From NCBI GenBank assembly GCA_038380795.1, contig CM076275.1:8837001-8901000 (forward strand): a DNA stretch of 64,000 bases. The letters run 5' to 3'. Both the position numbers and the translations under genes were made by a program. A model generated the notes under the pieces. It searched no databases. It was not told the DNA's origin and saw only the letters and a program-made list of their open reading frames with translations. Of this stretch, positions 63,148-64,000 are shown one piece after another. This DNA is from Pyrocephalus nanus (taxonomy: Eukaryota > Chordata > Aves > Passeriformes > Tyrannidae). How positions within the stretch are numbered: the first letter of the stretch is position 1; each line of letters opens with the position of its first letter.

Positions 63148-63332
63148 ACTCATGTTTACATGAGATAGACTCAATACAGCTGTACTCTACTTTTCCCATT
63201 AAAGTAAGAAAATAGAGGTGCTCAAGAGACCTGCACAGGGTGTGTACGAGGAGCTGTTCTCAGACTCAATTTTATGGCCAGAATCACATTTGAAACAGGT
63301 TACTGTTAAAATAGGAAATACTGTCCTTTCTG

Positions 63333-63363
<31 letters not shown>

Positions 63364-63407
63364 ACCAAAACAAAAAAAAAAAAAAAAAAACAAAACCAAA
63401 AAAACCC
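63333..63407. repeat. Compound A-rich tract (A30, A19, A7 with CCC)
   Basis: Thirty A, then CACCAAAAC, nineteen A, CAAAACC, seven A and CCC. It yields Lys-rich (plus) and Phe-rich (minus) chance frames. No processed pseudogene body could be recognised in the 180 bp between the CR1 end and this tract, so it is listed as a simple repeat. Confidence 0.9.
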
Positions 63408-63896
63408 AGGCCTGTTCCATCATATACTTGGGGTAATTTGCATTTTATGCCAGCAATAAAGCACAGCAGATTTACAGGGAATCTGCCAACCTGTTTATTG
63501 GGTTTAAAATCTGACTTCCCTCTGCTGCTTTGCCGTGAGCAATAAATGAACAAACGCTCTCTGAGCTGCACCCACGGCAGCCAGTACAGCCCAGGGTCCT
63601 GCTCTGTGGGGGGAGGCTGGATAATCTGTTGTCTACATTAAATGATTAAAGTAACGTTGGGCAGAACATCAGTGACGGCTTCAGTGTCCTCATCCAGAGG
63701 AGTTTGTGGCTTTCAGGACAGCTGGGTTGATGCTGGGAAAGACACGGGTCAGTCACCTCATCTGATCGACTGGTTTGTTTCATAGGCTGATATAATGCTT
63801 TGTGATTTGCAAAATGCTCTGAGCCTTCCTCTTAAAAAAAGAGAAATCATTCTTTCTCAGAACAGAGAAAACAGATTTTCTTTCAAGAGCAGAGTA
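63408..63896. other. Gene-free single-copy stretch
   Basis: Repeat-free, slightly GC-richer with several CpGs around 63530-63760. No exon could be recognised. Confidence 0.55.
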
Positions 63897-63937
63897 TTTT
63901 TTTTCCTTTTTTTCTTCCTTTTTTTTTTTTTCCTTTT
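63897..63937. repeat. Polypyrimidine (T/C) tract
   Basis: Forty-one consecutive pyrimidines, mainly T8, T7 and T13 runs separated by CC or C. A splice-acceptor reading was considered, but no AG-exon follows that can be supported. Confidence 0.9.
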
Positions 63938-64000
63938 AGATACAATGCAACATTAACAGCAGTTCAAATCTCGGTGGTTCTGGACTATTTTGTTGTTGCA

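Noticed and set aside
63199..63571. Lys-rich and Phe-rich frames
   Set aside because: Produced by the A30/A19 tract; not proteins.
1..64000. CRISPR arrays, tRNA/rRNA genes, bacterial operon features
   Set aside because: No regularly spaced direct repeats, no intact cloverleaf seen, and the CR1 content shows avian nuclear DNA.

Overview
The window reads as nuclear DNA of a bird, probably a songbird or another neoavian. The main evidence is at least eleven pieces of CR1 LINE retrotransposons, many with the 3'-end signature typical of avian CR1 (the octet-like 'gattct' tail preceded by the 'aaggtcccttccaaccca' box). The rest of the DNA is AT-rich and CpG-poor, rich in stop codons, and carries short microsatellites and A-tracts. 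I recognise no protein-coding exon, tRNA, rRNA or CRISPR array. It is best read as an intergenic stretch or the inside of a very long intron.

Layout. 1-6.9 kb is unannotatable single-copy sequence with one old retroposon 3' end near 3.4 kb. At 7.0-7.1 kb lies a MIR-like SINE relic, followed at 7.46-7.93 kb by a CpG-retaining, homeodomain-motif-rich block that is my best enhancer candidate. 8-14 kb is single-copy, followed by a 400-bp antisense CR1 at 14.2 kb. 19.9-21.6 kb is a long, very old antisense CR1 that can be followed for about 1.7 kb, with a younger CR1 scrap at its right edge. Further CR1 pieces lie at 26.1 (+), 29.9 (-), 41.7 (+), 44.6 (-), 52.0 (+), 60.7-61.7 (-, a young copy lying against or inside an older one) and 63.0 kb (+). 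SINE relics lie at 32.2 and 46.0 kb.

Structure not explained by repeats: a 75-bp hairpin directly upstream of a TATA-like box at 33.9-34.0 kb; a 44-nt near-perfect hairpin at 49.8 kb; two mutually exclusive stem-loops at 37.1 kb; a palindromic double AAGTG site at 53.3 kb; and an uninterrupted run of 34 C at 46.6 kb.

No genes are present to interact, and I saw no convincing new biological system. Family assignments come from recall of CR1 and MIR consensus patterns, not from a search. Regulatory calls are inference from composition and motif content only.
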